Made by a program: the position numbers and the translations under genes
Part shown: piece by piece, positions 7,656 to 14,867 of the stretch
Layout: each line of letters starts with the position of its first letter
How positions within the stretch are numbered: the stretch's first letter is position 1
Notes under the pieces: model-generated
The model's database searches: none
What the model was told of the DNA's origin: nothing
What the model saw: only the letters and a program-made list of their open reading frames with translations
NCBI GenBank assembly: GCA_017527825.1
Contig: JAFXPO010000023.1
Coordinates: 1-60,296, forward strand
DNA length: 60,296 nt
Source of the DNA: Oscillospiraceae bacterium
Lineage (GTDB): Bacteria; Bacillota; Clostridia; Oscillospirales; Oscillospiraceae
Direction of reading: 5' to 3'

Positions 7656-10112
7656 ATGAAAAAAGTAGTCATCATCGGCGGCGTGGCAGGCGGCGCAAGC
7701 TGCGCGGCACGGCTGCGGCGGCTGGACGAATCGGCGGAGATCATCCTGTTGGAGCGGGGCGCGTACATCTCATACGCAAACTGCGGGCTTCCCTACCATG
7801 TAGGCGACGTCATCAAGACCCGTCAGGCGCTGCTGGTACAGACGCCGGAGGCGATGCGCGCGAAGTTCGACATCGACGTGCGCACCGAGAACGAGGCAAT
7901 ATCCATCAATCGCGATAAAAAGGAAGTGTTGGTCAAAAACCTGCAAACGGGCGCAACCTACGCGGAAGCCTATGACGATCTTGTGATTGCCACCGGTTCC
8001 TCACCCATTCGCCCGCCCATTCCGGGTATCGACAACCCGAAGATCCGCACGCTCTGGACGATCCCCGACGTGGATCATCTGCGCGAGATGGCGCGGAAGG
8101 TCAAGTCCGCGGTGGTCATCGGCGGAGGCTTCATCGGTCTGGAGATTGCGGAGAACCTGCATCACGCCGGGCTTCGCGTCTCGCTGGTGGAGGCGCTGGA
8201 TCAGGTCATGGCGCCCATCGACTTCGAGATGGCGCAGCTGCTGCACGAGGAGATCAGAACGAAGGGTGTTGATCTCCACCTCGCGGACGGCGTGGATTCT
8301 TTCGTGGACGCGGGCGAGCAGGTAACGGTCAAGCTCAAAAGCGGGGCGGCGATCACGGCGGAGCTGGTGGTGCTGTCCATCGGCATCCGCCCCAACAGCC
8401 AGATTGCGAAGGACTGCGGGCTGGAACTGAACCGGCGCGGCGGCGTGCTGACGGATGAGCATCTGCGCACCTCGGATCAGCACATCTACGCGGTGGGCGA
8501 CGTGATCGAGGTGGAGGACTTTGTGTTCGGCGACCGCACCATGCTTGGTCTCGCCGGTCCCGCCAACAAGCAGGGACGTATCGCGGCGGACAACATTGCC
8601 GGCGGCGACGAGGTCTACCACGGCACACAGGGCACGTCGGTGGTCAAGGTATTTGACCTCACCGCGGCGTTTACCGGCGCGGCGGAAAAAGCGCTCATCC
8701 AACGTGGTCTCCAATATGGCAGGGACTATGAGCGCCTGATCATCACTCAGAACCACCACGCGGGCTACTATCCCGGCGCGGCGCCAATGGTCATCAAGCT
8801 GCTCTTCTCCCGCGACGGGAAGAAGATTTTCGGCGCGCAGATCATCGGGCGTGAGGGTGTCGACAAGCGCATCGACACCATCGCCGTCGCGCAGCGCATG
8901 GGCGCGGGACCGATCGCGCTCAAGGAGCTGGAGCTTGCCTACGCCCCGCCGTATTCGTCGGCGAAGGACCCGGTCAACATGGCGGGCTTTGTGGCGGAGA
9001 ACATTCTGCGCGGACTGGTGAGGCTCGCGGACTGGAACGAGCCGGACAGTGACCCCGGCGCGGTGCTTCTGGACGTGCGCGAGGACGCGGAGCGTATGGC
9101 ATACGAGCTGCCGAACGCGGTCGCCATCCCTCTGGGAGACCTGCGCGCCCGGATGGGTGAGCTGGACAAGAGCAGGAAGTATATCGTGTTCTGCACAGTG
9201 GGCGTGCGCTCCTATAACGCCGCGCGGATTTTGATGCAGAACGGCTTTTCAAACGTCAGGGTCTATCCCGGCGGCACGCGGTTTTATCAGTCCACCCACG
9301 AAAGCGAGTGGGACGCCCCAGAGCAGACCGCCGCACCGGCAGCGGCGAAACCGGAAAGGAGCGCGGATGAGATGCGCAAGGTCACGGTGGATTGCTGCGG
9401 CATGCAGTGTCCCGGTCCCATCATGGAGGTCTACAAGAACATGAACGAGCTGTCCGACGGCGACCTGCTGGAGGTCAGCGCATCCGATCCCGGCTTTGCC
9501 AGGGACATCGCGTCGTGGTGCAAGCGCACGGGCAACACGCTGGTATCCAACGAGCAGAAAAACGGCGCGTACGTCGCCGTCGTGCGCCGCGGACTGGGCG
9601 ACGCCCCCGCCGCTCCTCAGAGCGTCGCGGTCAAGGACGCGCCGCAGGGCAAGACCATCATCGTCTTTGACGGCGACATGGACAAGGTGCTGGCAAGCTT
9701 TATCATTGCCAACGGTGCGCTGGCGATGGGGCGCCCTGTGACGATGTTCTTCACCTTCTGGGGACTTAACGCCCTGCGCAAGGATCAGAATCAGCACATC
9801 AGGAAGTCACCCGTGGAGTCCATGTTCGGCGCGATGCTGCCGCGCGGCGCAAAGCACCTGTCGCTCTCCAAGATGAACATGGGCGGCGTGGGTACCGCCA
9901 TGATGAAGAAGATTATGAAAGACAAGAACATCGACTCCCTTGAGGCTCTGATGAAAAAGGCAATGGACAACGGCGTGAAAATCATTGCCTGCTCCATGAG
10001 CATGGACGTCATGGGCATCCGCAGGGAGGAGCTGATCGACGGCGTGGAGATCGGCGGCGTGGGAACCTATCTCGGCGACGCGGAGGAGTCCAACGTCAAC
10101 CTGTTTATCTGA
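7656..10112 (+). CDS. CoA-disulfide reductase-rhodanese-TusA-DsrE fusion (sulfur-transfer flavoprotein)
   Basis: 818 aa after GAGGAGGG. Domains in order: (1) FAD/NAD(P)H disulfide reductase, about 1-440, with GGVAGGASCAARL for FAD, redox Cys43 in SYANCGLPY as in CoA-disulfide reductases, and a second Rossmann site VVIGGGFIGLEIAE; (2) rhodanese, about 455-550, with catalytic Cys in FCTVGVRSYNAA; (3) TusA/SirA, about 575-645, with CGMQCPGPIMEV; (4) DsrE-like, about 660-818, ending with a conserved Cys in IIACSMSMDVMG. All are persulfide-handling modules, so the protein probably reduces CoA persulfide or polysulfide and passes sulfane sulfur along its own domains in the cytoplasm. The cysteine desulfurase gene 170 bp downstream fits that role. 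Such fusions are known in anaerobic Firmicutes. Confidence 0.93.
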   Translation: MKKVVIIGGVAGGASCAARLRRLDESAEIILLERGAYISYANCGLPYHVGDVIKTRQALLVQTPEAMRAKFDIDVRTENEAISINRDKKEVLVKNLQTGATYAEAYDDLVIATGSSPIRPPIPGIDNPKIRTLWTIPDVDHLREMARKVKSAVVIGGGFIGLEIAENLHHAGLRVSLVEALDQVMAPIDFEMAQLLHEEIRTKGVDLHLADGVDSFVDAGEQVTVKLKSGAAITAELVVLSIGIRPNSQIAKDCGLELNRRGGVLTDEHLRTSDQHIYAVGDVIEVEDFVFGDRTMLGLAGPANKQGRIAADNIAGGDEVYHGTQGTSVVKVFDLTAAFTGAAEKALIQRGLQYGRDYERLIITQNHHAGYYPGAAPMVIKLLFSRDGKKIFGAQIIGREGVDKRIDTIAVAQRMGAGPIALKELELAYAPPYSSAKDPVNMAGFVAENILRGLVRLADWNEPDSDPGAVLLDVREDAERMAYELPNAVAIPLGDLRARMGELDKSRKYIVFCTVGVRSYNAARILMQNGFSNVRVYPGGTRFYQSTHESEWDAPEQTAAPAAAKPERSADEMRKVTVDCCGMQCPGPIMEVYKNMNELSDGDLLEVSASDPGFARDIASWCKRTGNTLVSNEQKNGAYVAVVRRGLGDAPAAPQSVAVKDAPQGKTIIVFDGDMDKVLASFIIANGALAMGRPVTMFFTFWGLNALRKDQNQHIRKSPVESMFGAMLPRGAKHLSLSKMNMGGVGTAMMKKIMKDKNIDSLEALMKKAMDNGVKIIACSMSMDVMGIRREELIDGVEIGGVGTYLGDAEESNVNLFI

Positions 10113-10144
10113 TTGTGTGAAAAAAGAGGGGCAGGGCGTCACTG

Positions 10145-10246
10145 ATGGTTGTTGAAAACGGTCTTGGCGCATACAGCAAGAAGGAAGCAGACGACAGCAT
10201 CAACGGCGACGACCTCGCGTCAATCAAAACGGACTCTCCCGTATGA
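10145..10246 (+). CDS. Possible small protein between two sulfur genes (33 aa)
   Basis: An ATG at 10145 preceded by CAGGG at suitable spacing opens a 33-codon frame that ends TGA 10244-10246. The product is hydrophilic and acidic (starts MVVENGLGAYSKKEADD, ends SIKTDSPV). It fills most of the gap between the fusion gene and the cysteine desulfurase and has the codon style of its neighbours. I do not recognise it. It may be a genuine small gene or chance. Confidence 0.3.
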   Translation: MVVENGLGAYSKKEADDSINGDDLASIKTDSPV

Positions 10247-10284
10247 TCTGAGCCAAAAAAACTTTCTTCCAGAGAGGATACAAC

Positions 10285-11427
10285 ATGATTTATCTGGACA
10301 ACGCGGCAACCACTTTGAAAAAGCCTCCCCAGGTCGGTGAGGCTGTCCTGCAAGCTCTGCAAACGCTGGGCAACAGTTCCCGCGGCACCCACGGCGGCGC
10401 CATGGACGCGGCGCACACCGTCTACGGAGCACGGGTCAAGCTGTCGCGGCTCTTCGGCTGCGCGCGCCCCGACCATGTGGTATTCACCGCCAATATCACG
10501 GAATCGCTGAACATCGCGCTGACCGGGCTGCTGCGCGAAGGCGACCACGCAATCTCCACCGATCTGGAACACAACTCCGTCCTGCGCCCGCTCTATCGGC
10601 TGGAACGGGAGCGCGGCGTCGCCGTGGACTTCGTCCCCGCTGACCGGCAAGGCAATGTGGACTATGCCGATTTTGAGCGTCTGATGCGTCCGAACACGAA
10701 ACTGATCGTCTGCACGCACGCCTCCAATCTGACGGGGAACGTAGTCAACGTTGCCCGCGTGAGCGCCATCGCCCACGCCCACGGTGCGCTGATGGTGCTT
10801 GACGCGGCACAGACGGCGGGAACACGCAGCGTGGACATGCAGGCGTTGGGCGTCGACGTGCTGTGCTTCACCGGTCACAAGGGGCTGATGGGGCCTCAGG
10901 GCACAGGCGGGCTGTGCGTCCGCGAGGGCGTGGAGATCGCACCGTTCAAGGTAGGAGGCACGGGCGTCCAGACTTACCTCCCGACGCAGCCGGAGCAGTA
11001 CCCGACCCGTCTGGAGGCTGGGACGCTCAACGGGCACGGCATCGCGGGGCTTTCCGCCGCGTTGGACTATCTCAACAGCGTCGGTCTGGACGCGATTCAG
11101 GCGAAGGAAACCGCGCTGACCCGGCGCTTTTACGAAGGGGTACGCGGCGTCGAAGGCGTTACGGTCTACGGTGACTTTTCCGGCGATCACGCGGCAATCG
11201 TGACCCTCAACATCCGCGATTGCGACTCCGGCGCGATCTCCGACGCGCTAAGTGAGGATCATGGCATCGCCACGCGTCCCGGTGCTCACTGCGCCCCGCG
11301 GCTGCACGAGGCGCTGGGAACAAAGGAGCGCGGCGCGGTCCGCTTCAGCTTCTCCTGGTTCAATACGGAGGACGAGGTGGACGCGGCGATCGCCGCCGTG
11401 CGCGAGCTGGCAGAATACCCCGACTGA
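10285..11427 (+). CDS. Cysteine desulfurase family protein (NifS-like aminotransferase class V)
   Basis: 380 aa, start after AGAGAGG. It begins with the family signature MIYLDNAATT. PLP-site features include the Schiff-base lysine K199 (FTGHKGLMGPQG), the Asp/Gln pair in VLDAAQTAG, and the cofactor segment THASNLTGNVV. The mobile catalytic Cys is C336 in RPGAHCAPRLHEALGT. It removes sulfur from cysteine (or selenium from selenocysteine) as an enzyme-bound persulfide, leaving alanine. It follows the rhodanese/TusA/DsrE fusion, a plausible acceptor. No Fe-S scaffold gene is nearby, so a role in general sulfur trafficking rather than classical Isc/Suf is likely. Confidence 0.92.
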   Translation: MIYLDNAATTLKKPPQVGEAVLQALQTLGNSSRGTHGGAMDAAHTVYGARVKLSRLFGCARPDHVVFTANITESLNIALTGLLREGDHAISTDLEHNSVLRPLYRLERERGVAVDFVPADRQGNVDYADFERLMRPNTKLIVCTHASNLTGNVVNVARVSAIAHAHGALMVLDAAQTAGTRSVDMQALGVDVLCFTGHKGLMGPQGTGGLCVREGVEIAPFKVGGTGVQTYLPTQPEQYPTRLEAGTLNGHGIAGLSAALDYLNSVGLDAIQAKETALTRRFYEGVRGVEGVTVYGDFSGDHAAIVTLNIRDCDSGAISDALSEDHGIATRPGAHCAPRLHEALGTKERGAVRFSFSWFNTEDEVDAAIAAVRELAEYPD

Positions 11428-11438
11428 TCAGGATACCA

Positions 11439-11481
11439 ACAGGGAGTGTCGCGGAACGAACCGTTCCGCAGCACTCCCTGT
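11439..11481. terminator. Long bidirectional stem-loop between convergent genes
   Basis: ACAGGGAGTG (11439-11448) pairs CACTCCCTGT (11472-11481), with an inner stem GCGGAAC (11451-11457) / GTTCCGC (11463-11469). There is little U tract. Confidence 0.65.
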
Positions 11482-11488
11482 CACCGCC

Positions 11489-12007
11489 TTATCCCACGCA
11501 CTTCCTCGCCCACGCGGCGACAGTGCTCTCGCTGCCCTGCGCGGAGCTGCCTGCCACCGCGAGTCCGCGGCCGACATTGGCGCCCTTGCAGATTTTCCTG
11601 AGGTCACTCTCGCAGTGACCGAGGCCGCTGCCCTCATGGGTCATCAGCGCGAAGACGTTCTTGCCCGTCCAATCGAGCCGCTCCAGCTGCCCCAGCACCG
11701 CGCAGGGGAAACTCCCCCACCAGCAAGGACCGCAAACGAAGATGTTGTCATAGTCCGCGATACTTTCCAGATACGCTTTCAACTCCGGGCGCTTGCCGCT
11801 GCGCGCCTCGTCCTGCGCCTCGCGGGTGCATTCCATATAGTCTCTGGAATAATCCCGGACAGTTTCCACCTGAAACACATCCGCGCCCACGGCGTTCCGG
11901 ATGTACTCGACGCAATATTCTGTGTTGCCCTTGTCGATGCTGCGAATGGAACCGCCGAAGTAGTTCTCGCCCCTGCGGGAATAGTAGATGATGAGATGGT
12001 TCGCCAC
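11489..12007 (-). CDS. Flavodoxin family protein
   Basis: 172 aa. The start is GTG 12007, placed by GGAGGA eight bases upstream. The N-terminal strand-loop LIIYYSRRGENYFGG is an FMN phosphate-binding loop, and the middle segment FVCGPCWWGSFPCAV plus the later ALMTHEGSGLGHCESDL fit the two FMN isoalloxazine loops of the flavodoxin fold. It probably transfers electrons as a soluble FMN protein; the partner is unknown. Convergent with the cysteine desulfurase gene and under a promoter that overlaps a perfect palindrome (12090-12105). Confidence 0.9.
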   Translation of the reverse strand: MANHLIIYYSRRGENYFGGSIRSIDKGNTEYCVEYIRNAVGADVFQVETVRDYSRDYMECTREAQDEARSGKRPELKAYLESIADYDNIFVCGPCWWGSFPCAVLGQLERLDWTGKNVFALMTHEGSGLGHCESDLRKICKGANVGRGLAVAGSSAQGSESTVAAWARKCVG

Positions 12008-12063
12008 GATATCCGTCCTCCCTATGATTGAATACTCCCAAATTCTGTCAGGAATTTGTCTTT

Positions 12064-12105
12064 ATTATACGCAATGGAAGCCTTTTGCGCAACAGATATC
12101 TGTTG
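12064..12105 (-). promoter_or_regulatory. Flavodoxin promoter with overlapping perfect palindrome
   Basis: Minus strand TTGCGC (12087-12092), 17-bp spacer, TATAAT (12064-12069). The 16-bp perfect palindrome CAACAGATATCTGTTG (12090-12105) overlaps the -35 and is a good operator candidate for an unidentified repressor or activator. Confidence 0.6.
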
Positions 12106-12206
12106 CCGACAAGCCGCGCAAGCGACGGCTTTCGCGTCCGTCACCCTTTCCCCGCTCCCGCATAGAATAAAGCGGCGGGCGAACCGCCCGTCGATTCGCA
12201 AAGAGG

Positions 12207-12581
12207 GTGATCAATATCAATCGTTTTCAGAATGGCTGCGGCGTGAACGGCGCGGCGAATAACAACAGTTGCGGCTGCAAGTGCTTCTACCCCTGCGGCA
12301 TCGGCTGCGGGACTGTCACTTATGTCGGCCCCACGGGTCCCACCGGTCCGATGGGTCCCACCGGTCCTCAGGGCATTCAGGGTATCCAGGGTGTGCAGGG
12401 CATTCAGGGTCTGACCGGTCCCACCGGTCCTGCTGGTGCTGTGGGCGCGACCGGTCCTGCCGGTGCTGTCGGCGCGACCGGCCCGCAGGGACCTGCCGGC
12501 GCTGCCGGTGCAACCGGCCCTGTCGGTCCCACCGGACCCCAGGGCGAGATCGGTCCCACCGGTAACGTAAAAATGCGGTAA
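12207..12581 (+). pseudogene. Collagen-like protein, N-terminal half (gene split by a 33.9-kb element)
   Basis: The frame encodes a Cys/Asn-rich head ([26 protein letters not shown]) and about 26 Gly-X-Y triplets of [15 protein letters not shown] type. Native sequence stops at 12562; the last five codons (NVKMR) and the TAA belong to the inserted element. The missing C-terminal part is at 46472-46637. Joining the halves gives an uninterrupted 174-codon frame. The start is unusual: the GTG at 12207 lies inside a near-perfect Shine-Dalgarno (AGAGGGTGATCA), so translation may begin at the ATC at 12216 with ideal spacing. Such proteins are often spore- or cell-surface filaments. The truncated product may still be made. 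Confidence 0.88.
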
Positions 12582-12584
12582 TAG
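12555..12584 (+). repeat. Left end of the mobile element (attL): core repeat and inverted repeat arm
   Basis: CCCACCGG at 12555-12562 is directly repeated at 46464-46471. Immediately inside, 12563-12584 is a 22-bp arm that matches the reverse complement of 46442-46463 at 18 of 22 positions, including the run AAATGCGGTAAT (12571-12582). The direct repeat is made of Pro-Thr-Gly codons of the collagen gene. Confidence 0.88.
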
Positions 12585-12619
12585 GAAAATCAATGGTTTC
12601 GTTGGTTTCCTATTACCGC
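12575..12619. repeat. 14-bp perfect inverted repeat at the left end
   Basis: GCGGTAATAGGAAA (12575-12588) and TTTCCTATTACCGC (12606-12619), 17-nt spacer. The left arm shares GCGGTAATAG with the element's terminal repeat, so the left end carries a second, oppositely oriented copy of the probable recombinase half-site. It could also end transcription running in from the collagen gene. Confidence 0.75.
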
Positions 12620-12620
12620 T

Positions 12621-12667
12621 GTTAGCGTCTAGCGATAATCACCGCAAGGTTCCCGCCGGACGCTAAC
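12621..12667. repeat. Second stem-loop at the left end
   Basis: GTTAGCGTC (12621-12629) and GACGCTAAC (12659-12667), perfect 9-bp arms, one base after the previous repeat. The right arm contains the stop codon of the small minus-strand ORF. Confidence 0.6.
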
Positions 12668-12809
12668 ACCGCACATACGTATCCACAGGATTGCCTGACT
12701 CGTCATAAAACGAAACTGCTGAAAAGGTAACGTCGGCACTTGGACCTGTCAAGAAAAGTGCAGAGAGAAAACCCACAAAATGCGCTGCTTGGTCAGGCGA
12801 AGAAATCAT
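12663..12809 (-). CDS. Small ORF or gene remnant near the element's left end (48 aa)
   Basis: ATG 12809 to TAG 12663-12665. The product starts MISSPDQAAHFVGFLSALF and ends with FYDESGNPVDTYVRC, the latter looking like part of a beta-strand module of a secreted protein. A GAGGAG lies about 20 nt upstream of the ATG, too far for a good ribosome site. It is probably a remnant or a non-coding stretch; not recognised. Confidence 0.3.
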   Translation of the reverse strand: MISSPDQAAHFVGFLSALFLTGPSADVTFSAVSFYDESGNPVDTYVRC

Positions 12810-12840
12810 CAAAAAACTGCGTTGCTATTCTCCTCGTTTT

Positions 12841-14655
12841 TTACAAATACCGCTCCAACGTTTGGCGGAGGGAAATCTTATCCTGCTTATAGCGCGATTT
12901 GATGCGCTCGGAATACGCCGCGAACGCCTCGCACATCGTGGGGTGCGAGATCAAAAACGTGATCTGCGGCGGCTTGATGCGTTTGACTGCGACGGCGTGC
13001 TTGGAAATCACGATCTGCGTGTTCTCAAACGGCACATCCGGCAGGACGCAGAGCCGATAATTGGGATGCTCCTCGGACAGCCGGAGAACGCTGCGGATAT
13101 GCGACGCATACTCCTGCGGTGTATAGAAAAGCGACACGCCCGGCAGATCAATGGGGATTCGATCGTCGAACAGACGCTCGTCGTCGGCAACGGGGATGCA
13201 CTCGTGGACGAAGCCCGTTTCCAAATTGCGCGCCAGCAGCCGCCCGCGCGCCTGCCATGCGGCGAACACCGCCTCCCGCGCATCCTGATCTGCATCGCTG
13301 CGCGTCAAAACGGCAACCAGCGTTTCCTCGTCCATGGTGGCAAGCGAAAGCGACATGCCCAGCATCGTCATGCCCGTTTCGCCGATCTGCGAAAGGATCT
13401 CGTTGGACGCGTTCTCGTAAATCTTCACCAAGTGCTTGGACGCGGCAAGCAAGCCGTCATAGGCAAATTGCGCCGCCTCCAAAAGCGGCGCCTCCGTCTG
13501 ATAGTGATAGACGCCGTGCCGATCCTCCTGCCCGACGACGTTGCTCGCCTTGATGCAGGCAACGTTCGGGCAGAGAAACAGCGTATTGGAAAAGCGCGCG
13601 TTTCGCTCCTTTTTGCAATAATACGACTCGATCATGCCCGACATATACAGCGGCAGCCAGTTGGTGATCGCGCCAATCATCTCGTCCAGATCGCGGTCAA
13701 TATTATGAATGATGGTAATATGGATTCCCTGTTTTACGCACTCCATCATCAGCATTGCCCACTTGACGCGAAATGCCGGATCCGCCATCCATTCTGTGCT
13801 CTGATCGGAATAGAGGTACAGCACCTTCGCCTGCGCGCGGATCGCGCTGCCCAAAAAGCGCAGCACGGCGGCGCGCAAGCCCTGCGCGCCGAAATAAGTC
13901 TCCCGCTCGTCGATCTGCGCTGTTTCATCCAGCGCCGACGAGAACAGCAGCGGCGGCAGCTTCGGCTCAAACGCGAACGCATCGATGTTCTCCAGCAGCG
14001 TTTCCACCACGGAGCTATCGTCCGCCCGATCCGCATCAAACAGCCAGTCGCGCATCCGCGCGATCGCGTCCTCTTCATCGTGCAGCGCGTCGGCGGCAAC
14101 GTTCATCATCGCAGCAAGCTGCGCCGTTTGATTTCGCTCGCGAGCGCGCGCCGTCAACACCGCGCAGATTGCGTCCGTCGTCTCCCGATTGGATTTCGGC
14201 GAGCGCAAACCGTTGCGAAAACGGCTGATATAGGACGGGTCGACATTGACCAATCGACCGAGCCGAATGTTCGACAGCTCGGTCAGTTCCATCGCCGCAC
14301 CCAGTTTTTCGCCGAAGGCGCGGTACGGCGTTTTTTCTTTTCGCGGCGTCGACGGCTTCGTCGGCGCCGTTTCTCCGTCATAGAGCCAGTGCGCCAACTG
14401 CGTCTTGATCTCCGACGCAGAAGCACGCTTTTTACAGCCGATCAACTCGCAGAGCGCGGCGACCTTGCCGCTTTCGTCCGCGCAGAGGTATAACCCGTCC
14501 GCAAGCCGCCGCGCACCGACGCCGCCCGCCTTGGGCACACGTGCGCCGCTGAGCATGCGGCTGACGTTGGATTTATCGCAACCCATCATCCGCGACAGCG
14601 CCGCCTGTTTGACCGCCAGCAGCGCGCAAATTTGGTTCACTCTTTCCGTAAACAT
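12841..14655 (-). CDS. Large regulator with two N-terminal HTH domains, next to the giant gene
   Basis: The start is ATG 14655 (MFTERVNQICALL) after a GGTGGCGGG; a longer frame to 14742 has no ribosome site. About 604 aa. Residues 1-60 form an XRE-like helix-turn-helix (KQAALSRMMGCDKSNVSRML), and residues about 105-165 a second one (LSNIRLGRLVNVDPSYISRF). The long C-terminal part has segments such as YLYSDQSTEWM, IHNIDRDLDEMIGAITNWLP and LFLCPNVACIKASNV; I know no named domain for it with certainty, though similar architectures occur as regulators in Clostridia. It is divergent from the giant gene across a 212-bp gap with a 19-bp palindrome, so control of that gene is the simplest inference. 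Confidence 0.8.
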   Translation of the reverse strand: MFTERVNQICALLAVKQAALSRMMGCDKSNVSRMLSGARVPKAGGVGARRLADGLYLCADESGKVAALCELIGCKKRASASEIKTQLAHWLYDGETAPTKPSTPRKEKTPYRAFGEKLGAAMELTELSNIRLGRLVNVDPSYISRFRNGLRSPKSNRETTDAICAVLTARARERNQTAQLAAMMNVAADALHDEEDAIARMRDWLFDADRADDSSVVETLLENIDAFAFEPKLPPLLFSSALDETAQIDERETYFGAQGLRAAVLRFLGSAIRAQAKVLYLYSDQSTEWMADPAFRVKWAMLMMECVKQGIHITIIHNIDRDLDEMIGAITNWLPLYMSGMIESYYCKKERNARFSNTLFLCPNVACIKASNVVGQEDRHGVYHYQTEAPLLEAAQFAYDGLLAASKHLVKIYENASNEILSQIGETGMTMLGMSLSLATMDEETLVAVLTRSDADQDAREAVFAAWQARGRLLARNLETGFVHECIPVADDERLFDDRIPIDLPGVSLFYTPQEYASHIRSVLRLSEEHPNYRLCVLPDVPFENTQIVISKHAVAVKRIKPPQITFLISHPTMCEAFAAYSERIKSRYKQDKISLRQTLERYL

Positions 14656-14723
14656 CTTCCCGCCACCTATCTTTTCTCTCTGACGAGACAAGCGTATCGC
14701 AGATCGCAGAAAAACGCAAGAAG

Positions 14724-14742
14724 TTGACAAAATTTTTGTCAA
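14724..14742. promoter_or_regulatory. 19-bp perfect palindrome between regulator and giant gene
   Basis: TTGACAAAATTTTTGTCAA, symmetric about one central base, 20 bp upstream of the giant gene's -35. Candidate binding site of the divergent HTH protein; its TTGACA on either strand could alternatively be a -35 element. Confidence 0.55.
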
Positions 14743-14762
14743 TGCCGAACGCTTGGCAACTG

Positions 14763-14790
14763 TTGTATATTGTTTAATCTAATGTATAAT
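14763..14790 (+). promoter_or_regulatory. Promoter of the giant gene
   Basis: TTGTAT (14763-14768), 16-bp spacer, TATAAT (14785-14790). The start codon is 77 bp further on, after AAGGAGG. Confidence 0.6.
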
Positions 14791-14867
14791 GATAATGGGA
14801 TTTTATAAAATTGGAAACTATGCTTTCTCGCACCGCTGAAAGTCGACATAGGAAGGAGGAAAAACAA

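Noticed and set aside
12320..12560. Short regular repeats that could suggest a CRISPR array
   Set aside because: They are in-frame Gly-X-Y codons of the collagen-like protein; there are no constant repeats with unique spacers of fixed length.
12621..12667. Possible integron attC site
   Set aside because: The arms read GTTAGCG...CGCTAAC, the reverse order of attC (which starts with the AAC-type box and ends with GTT), and no integron integrase is present.
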